Positions 24,371 through 33,754 of a stretch of 64,000 nucleotides of DNA are shown one piece after another (the first letter of the stretch is position 1; every line of letters starts with the position of its first letter). Source of the DNA: Shewanella hanedai. Its GTDB lineage: Bacteria; Pseudomonadota; Gammaproteobacteria; Enterobacterales; Shewanellaceae. Made by a program: the position numbers and the translations under genes. Where the stretch lies: the NCBI RefSeq assembly GCF_007197645.1, contig NZ_VKGK01000021.1:1-64000 (forward strand), given 5' to 3'. The notes below the pieces were generated by a model, which was not told where the DNA came from, made no database searches, and saw only the letters and a program-made list of their open reading frames with translations.

Positions 24371-24496
24371 ATAAACAATAAACAATAAACAATAAACAAT
24401 AAACAATAAACAATAAACAATAAACAATAAACAATAAACAATAAACAATAAACAATAAACAATAAACAATAAACAATAAACAATAAACAATAAACA
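24371..24496. repeat. Heptanucleotide tandem repeat, 18 perfect copies
   Basis: The unit ATAAACA (TGTTTAT on the other strand) is repeated 18 times without a single mismatch over 126 bases. Seven is not a multiple of three, yet the tract is open in this frame on the minus strand and gives a FIVYCLL repeat. It lies upstream of the BOF gene at 23951-24313. A perfect tract of this length suggests recent expansion and length variation between cells or strains. CRISPR is excluded by the absence of spacers. Confidence 0.97.
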
Positions 24497-24947
24497 GCAT
24501 TCAATATGAATTGCGACAAATTCAAATTTTCAAGCTACATAACACAGATTATTTAATAACAATTTACTAACTTAACACTAAGTTTAGAACGACTCTATAT
24601 TTGACAGCTAAATTTACTATGCCATCTCAAACATTATCGTTATATATTAACCAGATTAATAAAGACTATACGCCTAATATTATAATTAGTAACCAGCCCT
24701 ACCCTATGGATTAATTTTTGTCTTAATTTGCAATAAGATACCATAATGGATAGAGCGTGAAGGAAGCGTGAAATAGCCATCGAATGAAGACTTATACATT
24801 TTTAGATGTAGCTTCTAGCTCGTTTGGCGTTGGTTGATTTATGATTCTTGCTATCCGACAAGTAGACTTACTTATTGGGCTGCTTTTAGTGTAAAATCCC
24901 CTCTTTCGTCAGTAATAATGCCAACTTGGTCAATATAGAGCTAAATA
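24497..24947. other. AT-rich intergenic stretch between the BOF gene and holC
   Basis: About 450 bases with no plausible gene. The left part should hold the promoter of the BOF gene, on the far side of the repeat tract. The right part holds the promoter of holC-valS. No clear operator or structured RNA was seen. Confidence 0.5.
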
Positions 24948-25418
24948 ATGTCAAATGCCCTGTTTTATGTGATGCCGCCTGAGGCCAATAGCCCAGCAGA
25001 AGCCAGTGCACAAGTACACAGATTAGCCTGTGAATTGGCACAAAATGCTTTTGTTAATCAGCAACTGGTTTACATCCATACCCAAGATAGAGAGCAAGCC
25101 TACGGTGTTGACGAACTTTTATGGCAATTTGAGCCAACCGCTTTTGTGCCCCATAACCTTAAAGGGGAAGGGCCAACGACCGGTGCTCCAGTAGAAATAG
25201 GCTTTGATACGTTAGGGCCTAATAAAAATCGCCATCTTCTGATTAATCTTGCAGACCAAGTGCCCTCATTTGCGGTAAACTTTGGTCAAATTATCGATTT
25301 CGTTGCCAATGATGCAGGACTTAAAGCGATCGCCCGCGAACGCTACCGTCAGTATCAAAGCTTGGGTGTGGTTTTACAGACCCAAGATAGAAGCAAAACA
25401 ACCACTAATTTAGTTTGA
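24948..25418 (+). CDS. holC: DNA polymerase III chi subunit HolC
   Basis: 156 residues, matching HolC length. The N-terminus SNALFYVMPPEANSPAEASA is followed by an AQNAFVNQQLVYIHTQD segment and DELLWQFEPTAFVPHNL, the conserved chi sequence around the psi-binding face. The C-terminal half includes NLADQVPSF and RYRQYQSLG. In the clamp-loader complex chi links SSB to the polymerase through psi (HolD). It is followed 12 bases later by valS, as in most gammaproteobacteria, but pepA is not immediately upstream here. Confidence 0.95.
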   Translation: MSNALFYVMPPEANSPAEASAQVHRLACELAQNAFVNQQLVYIHTQDREQAYGVDELLWQFEPTAFVPHNLKGEGPTTGAPVEIGFDTLGPNKNRHLLINLADQVPSFAVNFGQIIDFVANDAGLKAIARERYRQYQSLGVVLQTQDRSKTTTNLV

Positions 25419-25430
25419 GAAGTGTCCTCC

Positions 25431-28346
25431 ATGGAAAAAACATACAACCCGCAGTCTATTGAACAATCCCTTTATAAAAACTGGGAAGAGAAAGGTTACT
25501 TCAAGCCACATGGCGACGAGTCACAAGGCAACTATTGCATCATGATCCCGCCACCAAATGTGACGGGTAGTCTGCACATGGGTCATGCTTTCCAAGATAC
25601 CATTATGGATACCTTGACTCGTTACCAACGTATGAAGGGCAAAAATACCCTTTGGCAGGTCGGTACCGATCACGCGGGTATTGCGACGCAGATGTTGGTT
25701 GAACGTAAACTGGCAGCCGAAGAAGGCAAGACACGTCATGATCTCGGTCGTGAAAAGTTTATCGATCGTATTTGGGACTGGAAGAACGAGTCTGGCGGTA
25801 CGATCACTAAACAATTACGCCGCCTTGGTGCCTCTGTGGATTGGGATCGCGAGCGATTCACCATGGACGATGGCATGTCTGAAGCGGTTCAAGAAGTGTT
25901 TGTTCGCTTGTATGAAGATGACCTCATCTACCGTGGTAAGCGCTTAGTCAACTGGGACCCAACCCTACACACTGCCATCTCTGATCTTGAAGTTGAGAAC
26001 AAAGAGAAGCAAGGTAGCCTATGGCATTTCCGCTACCCACTGGCTAACGGCGCGTTAACCGCTGATGGCAAAGATTATCTGGAAGTCGCCACCACCCGTC
26101 CTGAAACCATGTTAGGTGACAGTGCTGTTGCGGTTCACCCAGATGATGAGCGTTACGCTTCGCTGATCGGCAAGTTTATTCTACTGCCAATCGTTAACCG
26201 TCTCATTCCAATCGTTGCCGATGATTATGTCGATATCGAATTCGGCACTGGGTGTGTAAAAATCACTCCAGCCCATGACTTTAACGATTACGAAGTGGGT
26301 AAGCGTCACGCGTTGCCAATGTACAACATCTTGACCTTTGATGCGGCAATACGTTCATCGGCTGAAGTGGTTAATACAGATGGCACCAGCAACACTGATT
26401 TAGATAACAGCTTACCAGAGCGTTATGCCGGTCTTGATCGTTTCAAGGCCCGTACTGCTATCGTTGCAGAATTTGAAACTTTAGGCCTTCTTGGCAAAAT
26501 CGACCCACACGGATTAAAAGTGCCTTATGGTGATCGCAGCGGCGTGGTTATCGAGCCATTATTAACCGACCAATGGTATGTATCCGTTGCCCCTATGGCG
26601 AAAACAGCCATGGAAGCCGTTGATAACGGTGATATTAAATTTGTCCCGCAGCAATATGAGAATATGTATAACTCGTGGATGCGCGATATTAACGACTGGT
26701 GTATCTCACGTCAGCTATGGTGGGGACATCGTATCCCTGCTTGGTACGACGAAGCGGGTAAAGTCTATGTTGGTCGTGATGAAGCAGAAGTACGTGCTAA
26801 GCACAACTTAGATGACGCTGTTGTTCTACGCCAAGACAATGACGTACTCGATACTTGGTTCAGTTCAGCATTATGGACATTCTCTACACTCGGCTGGCCA
26901 AAAGATACTGCTGAGCTTAAAGCCTTCCACCCAACCGATGTGTTGGTCACAGGTTTTGACATCATCTTCTTCTGGGTTGCCCGCATGATCATGATGACCA
27001 TGCATTTCATCAAAGATGAAAACGGTAAGCCACAAGTGCCATTCAAAACGGTTTACGTCACTGGACTTATCCGTGATGAAGTCGGCAACAAGATGTCTAA
27101 GTCTAAGGGCAATGTGCTTGACCCATTAGATATGATTGACGGTATCGACCTTGAGTCATTAGTGGCTAAGCGTACCGGCAACATGATGCAACCAAAACTG
27201 GCTGCAAAAATTGAAAAGAGCACTCGTAAAGAGTTCGCTGATGGCATTGAGCCACACGGTACCGATGCGCTGCGCTTTACCTTGGCCTCTATGGCATCGA
27301 CTGGCCGTGATATCAATTGGGATATGAAGCGTCTGGACGGTTACCGCAGTTTTTGTAACAAGATCTGGAACGCCTCACGTTACGTGTTAATGAACACTGA
27401 AGTTCAGTCAGAAAATGCTGACAGCGAAGTCGCTGGTGAGCCATTAGATTGCGGTCAGATTTTAGTTGACGGCAAGCCAGGCGAAATGGAGTTATCAATT
27501 GCGGATCGCTGGATTATCGGTTTGTTTAATGAAACCGTTAAAGCCTATGACGAGCACATGGAAAACTACCGTTTCGATTTAGCGGCAAACACCATCTATG
27601 AGTTCACTTGGAACCAGTTCTGTGACTGGTACTTAGAGCTAACTAAGCCTGTTATGCAAAGTGGCAATGAAGCTCAGCTTCGTGGTACACGTCATACTTT
27701 AGTGACTGTGCTTGAGAAGATGCAGCGCTTAATGCACCCTATGATGCCTTATCTGACAGAGACCATCTGGAAACGTGTTCAACCACTTGCTGGTGTTGAG
27801 GGTGACACGCTGATGTTGGCTTCATTCCCTGAATACCAAGCTGATAAAGTTGATGTTGAGGCGATGGAAGATCTAGAGTGGGTTAAGCAGGTGATTGTTG
27901 CTGTACGTAACATTCGCGCCGAGCTGAACATAGCACCATCCAAGCCACTTAATGCACTACTACGCGGCGTGAGCTACAAAGACAGAGCACGTCTTGAAGC
28001 GAACCAAACTTTCTTCACCACATTGGCAAGACTTGAGACGATCACCATTATGTCTGAAGACGATGTTGCGCCTATGTCGACCACTCAGTTGATTGGTGAT
28101 ATGGAGCTGTTGATCCCAATGGCTGGCCTTATCGATGTGGCAAAAGAAGTGGCGCGTATCGACAAACTACTTGAGAAAGCGGCCAATGAGTTTGCCCGTA
28201 TTGAAGGTAAACTGTCGAATCAAGGTTTCGTGGCTAAAGCCCCAGCTGCCGTGATTGAAAAAGAGCGTGCTAAGCAAGCTGAATACCAACGCGATATGGA
28301 CAAGCTAACAGAACAAAAAGCTGAACTTGCTAAGTTAGAAAGTTAA
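25431..28346 (+). CDS. valS: Valyl-tRNA synthetase
   Basis: 971 residues from the ATG at 25431 (MEKTYNPQSIEQSLYKNWEE, the usual ValS start); an in-frame GTG at 25422 is possible. Class I signatures are HMGH in PPNVTGSLHMGHAF (near residue 50) and KMSKS in VGNKMSKSKGNVLDP (near residue 557). The CP1 editing domain lies between them (about 200-410, with TTRPETMLGDSAVAVHPDD), then an anticodon-binding domain (from about 690). A C-terminal coiled coil (about 900-971) carries the Lys/Glu repeats typical of ValS. It charges tRNA-Val. It is coupled to holC. Confidence 0.98.
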   Translation: MEKTYNPQSIEQSLYKNWEEKGYFKPHGDESQGNYCIMIPPPNVTGSLHMGHAFQDTIMDTLTRYQRMKGKNTLWQVGTDHAGIATQMLVERKLAAEEGKTRHDLGREKFIDRIWDWKNESGGTITKQLRRLGASVDWDRERFTMDDGMSEAVQEVFVRLYEDDLIYRGKRLVNWDPTLHTAISDLEVENKEKQGSLWHFRYPLANGALTADGKDYLEVATTRPETMLGDSAVAVHPDDERYASLIGKFILLPIVNRLIPIVADDYVDIEFGTGCVKITPAHDFNDYEVGKRHALPMYNILTFDAAIRSSAEVVNTDGTSNTDLDNSLPERYAGLDRFKARTAIVAEFETLGLLGKIDPHGLKVPYGDRSGVVIEPLLTDQWYVSVAPMAKTAMEAVDNGDIKFVPQQYENMYNSWMRDINDWCISRQLWWGHRIPAWYDEAGKVYVGRDEAEVRAKHNLDDAVVLRQDNDVLDTWFSSALWTFSTLGWPKDTAELKAFHPTDVLVTGFDIIFFWVARMIMMTMHFIKDENGKPQVPFKTVYVTGLIRDEVGNKMSKSKGNVLDPLDMIDGIDLESLVAKRTGNMMQPKLAAKIEKSTRKEFADGIEPHGTDALRFTLASMASTGRDINWDMKRLDGYRSFCNKIWNASRYVLMNTEVQSENADSEVAGEPLDCGQILVDGKPGEMELSIADRWIIGLFNETVKAYDEHMENYRFDLAANTIYEFTWNQFCDWYLELTKPVMQSGNEAQLRGTRHTLVTVLEKMQRLMHPMMPYLTETIWKRVQPLAGVEGDTLMLASFPEYQADKVDVEAMEDLEWVKQVIVAVRNIRAELNIAPSKPLNALLRGVSYKDRARLEANQTFFTTLARLETITIMSEDDVAPMSTTQLIGDMELLIPMAGLIDVAKEVARIDKLLEKAANEFARIEGKLSNQGFVAKAPAAVIEKERAKQAEYQRDMDKLTEQKAELAKLES

Positions 28347-28393
28347 TATTTGCTATAAATAATGAACGGTGATTTTTACGTTCATGGCAAAAT

Positions 28394-28424
28394 AAAAAAG
28401 GTGGCCATTTGGCCACCTTTTTTT
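28394..28424 (+). terminator. Intrinsic terminator after valS
   Basis: AAAAAAGGTGGCC, loop ATTT and GGCCACCTTTTTTT make a strong stem with T7, about 50 bases after the valS stop codon. Confidence 0.95.
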
Positions 28425-28500
28425 GTTTTAAAATAAAGTCTCTTTCACCAAAAAAGATATCTCAATCATCCACAACACTTTAAAAGCTCGACTATATTTA

Positions 28501-28592
28501 ATACCAATCCGTATGCGGGTTAACTGCCAATCCTTTTAAATTGTGAGCTGGCAGCCGTGATCATAATAACTTGTTATTCACTTATACCAATC
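28501..28592. repeat. Two ATACCAATC direct repeats before the diguanylate cyclase
   Basis: ATACCAATC occurs at 28501-28509 and again at 28584-28592 in the gap between valS and the cyclase gene. TATACCAATC-type ends are common in small dispersed repeats of marine gammaproteobacteria, so this may be a decayed miniature element. The match is short and the evidence weak. Confidence 0.3.
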
Positions 28593-28639
28593 TAACGGTT
28601 ATGACTGATGCTTCACTGTGGTTTATTTAAGGAGAAAGC

Positions 28640-30448
28640 ATGTTCACCAATTTAAAGATCACCTACAAGTTTCCTGTGGTTATGATCTGCTTCGCACTGC
28701 TTTCAGCTTTAATCACCGCATTTATCGCATTTACCATCGCAAAAAATGAAATGACAAACTCGGCCGAAGAAAAGCTTTCTTCGTTGCTGGAATCCAGAGC
28801 TACGGCACTGAATACATATTTCTCTGTAATCGAGAAAGATCTCTTTTTTCATGCCCAAAGCCCACTAGTGATCTCTGCAATTGAACAGTTTTCACAAGCT
28901 TGGACAGCGTTAGAGAAAGATCAAACCCAGCAACTGCAGAATACCTATATCCGCATGAATCCCTTCTCCAATGAGCAAAAAAGTGCTTTCCACAAAGCCG
29001 ACAATGCATCCCTGTATAACCAATATCACGCTGACTTCCACCCTACATTCACCAATTTGGTGTCCACCCGAGAGTTTCATGATCTATTTCTGTTTAACAC
29101 TCAAGGGGAGCTTATCTACACCGTTAAAAAAGAGGAGGATTTTGCGACAAACCTCATCACAGGCCGCTGGAATAAAACAGAATTAAGCCGCTTAATACAG
29201 GTGATAAATGCTCAGCCGAACACAAGTAAACACCTTTTCGCCGACTTCTCTCCTTATGAGCCCAGTAATAATGCTCCCGCGAGTTTTATTGCATCGCCAG
29301 TATTCGATAAGAGCCGCCGATATATAGGGATTATCGCCTTTCAGATGCCGATTATTCCTCTAAATCGAGTGATGCAAGTCACCGCTGGGATGGGAGAAAC
29401 TGGCGAAACTTACGTGGTTGGCCCAGATCTGTTAATGCGCAGTGATTCACGCTTCTTCTTGGGACAAAGCATACTGAAAACTCGGGTCGATACCATTTCG
29501 GTGCATCGCGCGCTTGCTGGAGAATCTGGTAATGCCAGAATAGAAGACTACCGAGGCATCTCTGTTTTTTCATCTTTTGCGCCTATCGATTTTCTTGGCA
29601 CTCGGTGGGCCATTATTGCCGAAATTGACACAGATGAGATATTAACACCTGTCTATACCATGAACCGTTTTCTTATCTTAAGTGGTGCCATTATTGCCAT
29701 CGTTATCTTCTTTCTCGGCTACCTGTTAGCCGCAGATATCTCTTTGCCCATCGTCGCCATGACCAAGATGATGACCCAGCTCTCACGCAACGATCTCAGC
29801 GTCAACATCTCAGTATCAGAGCGGAAAGATGAAGTAGGTAAAATGGCCAAAGCCATGGAGGTTTTTAAGAATAATGCTATTGAGCGGGAGCTACTGCAGA
29901 CAAAGCTCAATCATATGGCCCACCATGACACCCTAACCGGACTTCCTACTCGCGAGTATGTCGGCAAACAGATGAGGGATCACCTCAGAGCCCTGCAAGC
30001 AAAAGAGAACAAACTTGTAGTCATATTTGCCGACTTAGATAACTTTAAAAATATTAATGACACTTTAGGCCATCAGGCCGGAGATCAGCTCTTAAAAGAG
30101 GTCACGGTCAGATTGTCTGACGCGATTAGAGATGAAGATGTTATCGCCAGAGTTGGCGGAGATGAGTTTTTAATTATTCTTCCCCATGTGAATGACCTCT
30201 CTGCTGTTAAACATATCGCTCATAAGATGATTGATTCACTGGCGATCAACTTTGTATTGCAGGGTAAAATATGTGAAATAGGCATTAGTTTAGGCATTGC
30301 TGTGGCGCCCGACGATGGCACAGATGAAGCAATGCTTATCAATAAGGCAGACAAAGCCATGTACCTAGCTAAACATAGAGGGAAAAATAATTTTGTCTTT
30401 GCCAATGAGCTGAACTTAACTGCCAAAGAGAGCTCTCACACCAATTAA
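28640..30448 (+). CDS. Membrane diguanylate cyclase with periplasmic Cache-type sensor, HAMP and GGDEF
   Basis: 602 residues: a membrane helix at about 10-35, a large periplasmic Cache-like sensor (about 40-335), a second helix (about 340-365, LSGAIIAIVIFFLGYLLA), a HAMP domain (about 366-420) and a GGDEF domain (about 430-592). The active-site motif GGDEF is intact near residue 505 (ARVGGDEFLIILP). The inhibitory RxxD site (RDED, five residues before GGDEF) is present, so product inhibition is likely. It makes c-di-GMP from GTP. The sensor is closely related to that of the chemoreceptor at 33755-37534 (for example DFATNL/DYATSL and SPxE/TPxNNAPASFIASP/YEAPASFIASP). A strong AAGGAG precedes the ATG. 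Confidence 0.95.
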   Translation: MFTNLKITYKFPVVMICFALLSALITAFIAFTIAKNEMTNSAEEKLSSLLESRATALNTYFSVIEKDLFFHAQSPLVISAIEQFSQAWTALEKDQTQQLQNTYIRMNPFSNEQKSAFHKADNASLYNQYHADFHPTFTNLVSTREFHDLFLFNTQGELIYTVKKEEDFATNLITGRWNKTELSRLIQVINAQPNTSKHLFADFSPYEPSNNAPASFIASPVFDKSRRYIGIIAFQMPIIPLNRVMQVTAGMGETGETYVVGPDLLMRSDSRFFLGQSILKTRVDTISVHRALAGESGNARIEDYRGISVFSSFAPIDFLGTRWAIIAEIDTDEILTPVYTMNRFLILSGAIIAIVIFFLGYLLAADISLPIVAMTKMMTQLSRNDLSVNISVSERKDEVGKMAKAMEVFKNNAIERELLQTKLNHMAHHDTLTGLPTREYVGKQMRDHLRALQAKENKLVVIFADLDNFKNINDTLGHQAGDQLLKEVTVRLSDAIRDEDVIARVGGDEFLIILPHVNDLSAVKHIAHKMIDSLAINFVLQGKICEIGISLGIAVAPDDGTDEAMLINKADKAMYLAKHRGKNNFVFANELNLTAKESSHTN

Positions 30449-30660
30449 CGGTGTATTGTTTCTTATTGCCACTTTCACTCATTGTCATTGTCATTGCGGC
30501 TAACAATCAGATTTATCTCAATTTAATGACTTCCTTCTCATCTCTGCCAACATAATGGCTACGCCAATAATTTGGCTTACCCATTGTAATTTAAAAGGTT
30601 TTTGCATTTCGTTATAATTTAGTGCAAAATGCAACAAAATTGAAACCTTGGAAGTTTACG

Positions 30661-33636
30661 ATGAAACATTGGTTACTCTTAACCTGTTTATTAATTAACA
30701 TAACGGCATGTGGTGGCGGAGGCGATGACGCCGATTCAGGTGATAACAGTGGCGGTACCATAATCCCCCCCCTCAATGCAGCGCCAGAGGTTAAACTTGG
30801 CCAAGATATCGAAATTTGGAACCACCAGCCAATTACGTTAACTGCCGAGGTAAAACTGCATAACGAGGGAACGGCTAAATACCAATGGCGGATCATCAGT
30901 GGTCCTCTACTTCCTTTAAGCGGAGAAAACACTGAGAGCTTGACCTTAGATGCCAGTTCACTCATTCAAAACAGTAAGCTGCGTGTTGCACTCAAGGTGA
31001 CCGATAATGCAGGGAAAAGCAGCGAAGATGAACTCACTCTCACCCTCAATGATCAGATTAGCGCAGCGGTTAGTCTTGGCGATCCCAAACTCATCAACGG
31101 GCTAGAATCAAAAGTCATTGACCGCTCACTGAGTTTGATAGATCTGTACCGTCAAGATAATGCTGATTTTCTACAGCTTATCTATCAAGATAACAACATT
31201 CACTACGACTCAGGCAAACATTCGCAGATGATCCGACTTAATCAAGCGGTTCATCGCTATCCTGAAGTGAAAAATTTCGAGTTAGTTCGCGGTACTGATG
31301 GTCGAATTTTTGCTGCAGCCAGCGATAAAAATGGACAACGAAATGCCGCCTTCGGCACTGACATCATCTCCAGCATGCAACAAGGTAACAATCTGGATTA
31401 TCAGAGCAACTTCAAGCAACTGCTCGCTTGGCAGCTTGATAGCGATCAAACGCAAACTGAACAAGCGCATAGCGTCAGCTTATTTCTAATGGGAGGCAGC
31501 ACTGTTTCACGGATCACCAGTTGGATAAACACTCAATATCCAAACTGGAGTGTCACCCTATGTGACGACAAAGCGGTACAATCGAGTTGCCTTGCCCAAG
31601 CAGATTTGATCATCACTGGCTCAAGTGGCGATCTCAGTGAACAAGAGGCCAGTAATCTACTCACAGCAGCTCAGCAACAAAGTACTCCCCTGCTCTACAT
31701 GCACTTGCATGCTTGGAACAGCGTACCGTTAACCCAAACGGTTCTTGGCCTGATGGACTTTTCAATGCAGGGGCCAGGTGGTCCGGGGAATTTCTTTTCT
31801 CCAGATAAAGCAAAGTGGTCAAATTACACGGCGATGCTAACAGCTAAGCCTTCTCTTACTGATGAGCACTTATGGCTCTCACTATTCAAAGAAGCTTCGC
31901 CTAACTTTAATTTATCAAACTGTACCAGCAGTTGTGACACCAGTTTTAACGATGCATACAGACCGGCATTGAATACCATCAGGGCTCAACTTCAATCCCT
32001 TGATAGCCAACATCTGGATATGTTTGACCAAAGCAACTACCAACTCTATAAGTTAATCACCTTGCTTGGGGATAGTTATCGTAGTCAGTTAACTTACCCT
32101 ATGGATGTAGCAACAAGCGATGAGATGGATTACCTCAAAGCCATGTTTGCTGACAATACCGTCTACAACTTTCGTGATATTAACCCTGCTCCTAAAGACT
32201 TAGGTAACTTTAGCCGTACCGACTTCTCTCATATCACCCCAAGTAACAAGACGGTTAAGATCATCAATAAGCAGGGCTTTCGCTCTGCAGGTGTTTATGC
32301 CCTGCCAGGGCAAACTGTTACTGTGACTCGAACAGACAATAATACAGTAAAGACCTGGGTATTTATCAACACTCAACGATCGGCTTCCACCCATGAATTT
32401 GCCAATAATGGTTACAACCGTCCTAAATACCTGCAATCAAGTCATATTGAGGTAAAACCAGGGCAAACAATCAAGTTCACCTCTCCTTATGGTGGCCCCA
32501 TGCAGGTAAGCTTTGATAATAGCGAAGCGGCAACAACCCAGTTCAACTTTACCAATATTGGTCTGCACCCATACTGGCGTGAGGGCGATGATGGCACCCT
32601 TTTTATGCAACAGCTTGCTGATGCTGAGTTTGACTGGGCTGAGCTCGCCACAGAGCATTTTGAGGTGCATTCACGCTTAGATAAGATGAAAACGACCATG
32701 AGCCATGAGCCCCTCTGGAGTACGCCAGAAAAAATGGGCGAGGCGATCGCGACTCATGTGCACAACTACCCTCACTTGTTAGCCGGATTTAAAGGGCCAA
32801 ACATCGACACAGTTAGCGAGATCACTGACTTTGCAGCGACTCAAGGCTGGAAGCTGGATAATCTGGATATGGTCAAACATATGAATGCCGATCAAGCGAC
32901 CTGTGGTTCAGGTTGTTCAGGTAATCCCTATGATGCCAGTTGGTCATTCAGCCCTACTGGCCATGGTGATATTCACGAACTTGGTCACGGTTTAGAAAAA
33001 TGGCGCCTACGTTTTGATGGGCATGACGGCCACTCTTCGACCAATCCTTATTCCTATTACACTAAATCTCGCGCGTTTAAAGAGACGGGGAAGCTCCCAT
33101 CTTGTCAGGGATTATCAATACAGAAGGGATTTGACCTACTGCAAACCAGCATGAATCAAACCGATCCATTTGCGTATATGCAGCAAGCAAAACTCACCAG
33201 CTGGTCAGACGGTATGGCGACAATGTTGCAGATGATGATCGCGGCTCAGAAAAATGGTGCACTTGATGATGGTTGGCACTTACTGGCCAGACTGCATATT
33301 CTGCTACGTGAGTTCGAACGTGCCAAGGCCAATGATGAAACCTGGCTGGCTAAGCGTGCCAGCCTTGGCTTTGATACCTATAACCTATCGTCAGCTCAAA
33401 ATATCTCCAACAATGACTTCTTATTAGTTGCCATGAGCTATTCGACTAAGCTTGATTACCGTGAGTTGTATCAAATGTGGGGGCTAGTCACTTCGCAAGC
33501 CGCTAAAGATCAAATCGCGCAATTGGGCTATACCGCGATTGATAGGCGGGTATATGTTTATGCACTTGGTGATTACTGTTATGGCTTAGACTTACAAGCA
33601 GTAGCTGTTGACGGCAACCAGGTTTGGCCCCTATAA
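30661..33636 (+). CDS. IMPa-like (M88) secreted zinc metalloprotease lipoprotein
   Basis: 991 residues from the ATG at 30661 (GGAAG eight bases before); an upstream ATG at 30622 is in frame. The signal ends in a lipobox (INITACGGGGDD), so the protein is lipid-anchored, followed by an Ig/PKD-like N-terminal domain (about 40-140). The zinc motif HELGH is near residue 772, in GHGDIHELGHGLEKWR. Upstream, the QTVTVTRTDNNTVKTWVFI region and the PGGPGNFFSP segment are characteristic of the IMPa group (Pseudomonas aeruginosa immunomodulating metalloprotease, related to M60 enzymes), which cleave next to O-glycans. A mucin-type or other glycoprotein substrate is inferred. The flanking genes are a diguanylate cyclase and a chemoreceptor with related sensors. 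Confidence 0.85.
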   Translation: MKHWLLLTCLLINITACGGGGDDADSGDNSGGTIIPPLNAAPEVKLGQDIEIWNHQPITLTAEVKLHNEGTAKYQWRIISGPLLPLSGENTESLTLDASSLIQNSKLRVALKVTDNAGKSSEDELTLTLNDQISAAVSLGDPKLINGLESKVIDRSLSLIDLYRQDNADFLQLIYQDNNIHYDSGKHSQMIRLNQAVHRYPEVKNFELVRGTDGRIFAAASDKNGQRNAAFGTDIISSMQQGNNLDYQSNFKQLLAWQLDSDQTQTEQAHSVSLFLMGGSTVSRITSWINTQYPNWSVTLCDDKAVQSSCLAQADLIITGSSGDLSEQEASNLLTAAQQQSTPLLYMHLHAWNSVPLTQTVLGLMDFSMQGPGGPGNFFSPDKAKWSNYTAMLTAKPSLTDEHLWLSLFKEASPNFNLSNCTSSCDTSFNDAYRPALNTIRAQLQSLDSQHLDMFDQSNYQLYKLITLLGDSYRSQLTYPMDVATSDEMDYLKAMFADNTVYNFRDINPAPKDLGNFSRTDFSHITPSNKTVKIINKQGFRSAGVYALPGQTVTVTRTDNNTVKTWVFINTQRSASTHEFANNGYNRPKYLQSSHIEVKPGQTIKFTSPYGGPMQVSFDNSEAATTQFNFTNIGLHPYWREGDDGTLFMQQLADAEFDWAELATEHFEVHSRLDKMKTTMSHEPLWSTPEKMGEAIATHVHNYPHLLAGFKGPNIDTVSEITDFAATQGWKLDNLDMVKHMNADQATCGSGCSGNPYDASWSFSPTGHGDIHELGHGLEKWRLRFDGHDGHSSTNPYSYYTKSRAFKETGKLPSCQGLSIQKGFDLLQTSMNQTDPFAYMQQAKLTSWSDGMATMLQMMIAAQKNGALDDGWHLLARLHILLREFERAKANDETWLAKRASLGFDTYNLSSAQNISNNDFLLVAMSYSTKLDYRELYQMWGLVTSQAAKDQIAQLGYTAIDRRVYVYALGDYCYGLDLQAVAVDGNQVWPL

Positions 33637-33754
33637 ATAGTTCAATGCCGTTATAATTAGAAGCTCACCTTTCAATTTATAATGGCTCTCTTTCTCATCA
33701 AGTTTATAACGTAAAATGAGGTGCTCTGTTTGAGCATCTCACACCAAACATGTT

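Noticed and set aside
24314..24490. N-terminal extension of the BOF protein made of a repeated FIVYCLL unit
   Set aside because: It is only the translation of the heptamer repeat. The real start at 24313 has an RBS and a clean signal peptide.
24371..24496. Possible CRISPR array
   Set aside because: There are no spacers between repeats; the seven-base units are directly adjacent, so it is a simple tandem repeat.
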